Shown one piece after another: positions 63,585-64,000 of a DNA stretch of 64,000 nt. Position numbers and translations under genes: made by a program. Position 1 is the stretch's first letter, and the number at the start of each line of letters is the position of its first letter. The stretch spans positions 248,001-312,000 of the forward strand of contig CAVXKT010000011.1 of the NCBI GenBank assembly GCA_963762525.1, written 5' to 3'. The stretch is from DATFDN01 sp963762525 (GTDB lineage: Bacteria; Pseudomonadota; Alphaproteobacteria; Acetobacterales; Acetobacteraceae). The notes under the pieces are model-generated. The model did no database searches and was not told the origin of the DNA. It saw only the letters and a list, made by a program, of their open reading frames with translations.

Positions 63585-64000
63585 ATGCGGCGCGCGATCA
63601 CCCTGCTCCGCCCGGCCCCGCCCCGCGAACGCGCCTCGGCGGGCCGGCTGCGCCATAATCTGCCGGTCGAAACCTGGGTCGTGCTCTGCACCGTGCTGCT
63701 GTGGATCGCGCTCGCGCTCGCCTCGCCGTTCTTCCTGACCACCGGAAACATCTTCAACATCATGCGGCAGGTCTCCGTCGACGCGATCATCGCCTACGGG
63801 GAGCTGTTCACCATCATCACCGCCGGAATCGATCTCTCGGTGGGCGCGGTCGCCGGGCTCACGGGGGTGGTGTTCGCATTGATGCTCTCGGCCGGAATGA
63901 ACGTGCTGCTCGCGGCGTTTCTGGTGCTGGTGCTCGGGCTGGTGATCGGCACGGTGAATGGCCTCGGGATCGACAAGCTCGGCATCCCGGCCTTCATCGT
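63585..64000 (+). CDS. CUT2-type sugar ABC permease (FrcC-like), partial
   Basis: ATG 63585 follows GAAGGAGG. The first 138 residues are inside the window: a charged start, then VVLCTVLLWIALALASPFFL, TTGNIFNIMRQVSVDAIIAYG, the family motif FTIITAGIDLSVGAVAGLTG, and further helices. The rest runs past the window end. It is probably the last gene of a frcB-frcC-frcA-type operon with the ATPase placed first. Confidence 0.9.
   Translation, partial: MRRAITLLRPAPPRERASAGRLRHNLPVETWVVLCTVLLWIALALASPFFLTTGNIFNIMRQVSVDAIIAYGELFTIITAGIDLSVGAVAGLTGVVFALMLSAGMNVLLAAFLVLVLGLVIGTVNGLGIDKLGIPAFI

Overview
The window is chromosomal DNA from a high-GC alphaproteobacterium. The gene sets point to Rhodospirillales, perhaps Acetobacteraceae: tatB-tatC-serS, rsmG-parA-parB, glyQ-glyS-ppdK, mutS next to glnD, the short Psd followed by PssA, PmtA, and an aa3-type coxB-coxA-ctaB set. 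I cannot confirm a genus. No rRNA, tRNA, CRISPR array or prophage is visible.

The dominant feature is an unusually high number of apparent frameshifts, more than 50, many in housekeeping genes (psd, pssA, serS, coxA, ctaB, parB, ppdK, glyS). In most cases the protein resumes in another frame at once, often at a G/C run. The simplest reading is indel errors in the consensus. Broken genes are therefore given here as single CDS spans with the breaks noted. gyrA, glnD, mutS, tatC, coaD, the htrA-type protease gene and the response regulator gene are intact.

Layout. 0-2.5 kb: FkbH-like fragment, cytochrome b561-type protein, LysM protein. 2.5-4.1 kb: psd-pssA for phosphatidylethanolamine; pmtA at 21.5 kb would add phosphatidylcholine. 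4.1-7.5 kb: Fsr-like MFS exporter, a Liv-type binding protein and a lone permease. 7.6-10.3 kb: tatB, tatC, serS. 10.3-12.1 kb: FAH-family enzyme and a family 2 glycosyltransferase. 12.1-15.4 kb: coaD and gyrA. 15.5-21 kb: a five-gene dipeptide-type ABC operon. 22.2-25.8 kb: coxB, coxA, ctaB and a small CoxF-like gene. 25.8-28.1 kb: parB, parA, rsmG. 28.6-30.0 kb: a 1400-bp ISNCY-like insertion sequence with a 17-bp target duplication.

30.5-37.5 kb: YVTN beta-propeller protein, then ppdK, glyS, a 52-residue ORF and glyQ. 37.6-38.7 kb: CoA-binding gene remnant and a DUF2076 protein. 38.7-44.2 kb: glnD and mutS. 44.2-46.2 kb: WecG/TagA-type glycosyltransferase and an outer-membrane barrel, probably for a polysaccharide. 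46.3-51.0 kb: threonine dehydratase, HtrA-type lipoprotein protease, response regulator, sensor kinase and a small protein.

51.4-64 kb: a catabolic region with iolG-iolD-iolE (myo-inositol breakdown), a divergent sugar isomerase, a four-gene CUT1 sugar ABC transporter, a secreted serine hydrolase, and the start of a CUT2 (Frc-type) sugar ABC operon running off the window. Together these form an uptake and degradation module for cyclitols or sugars.
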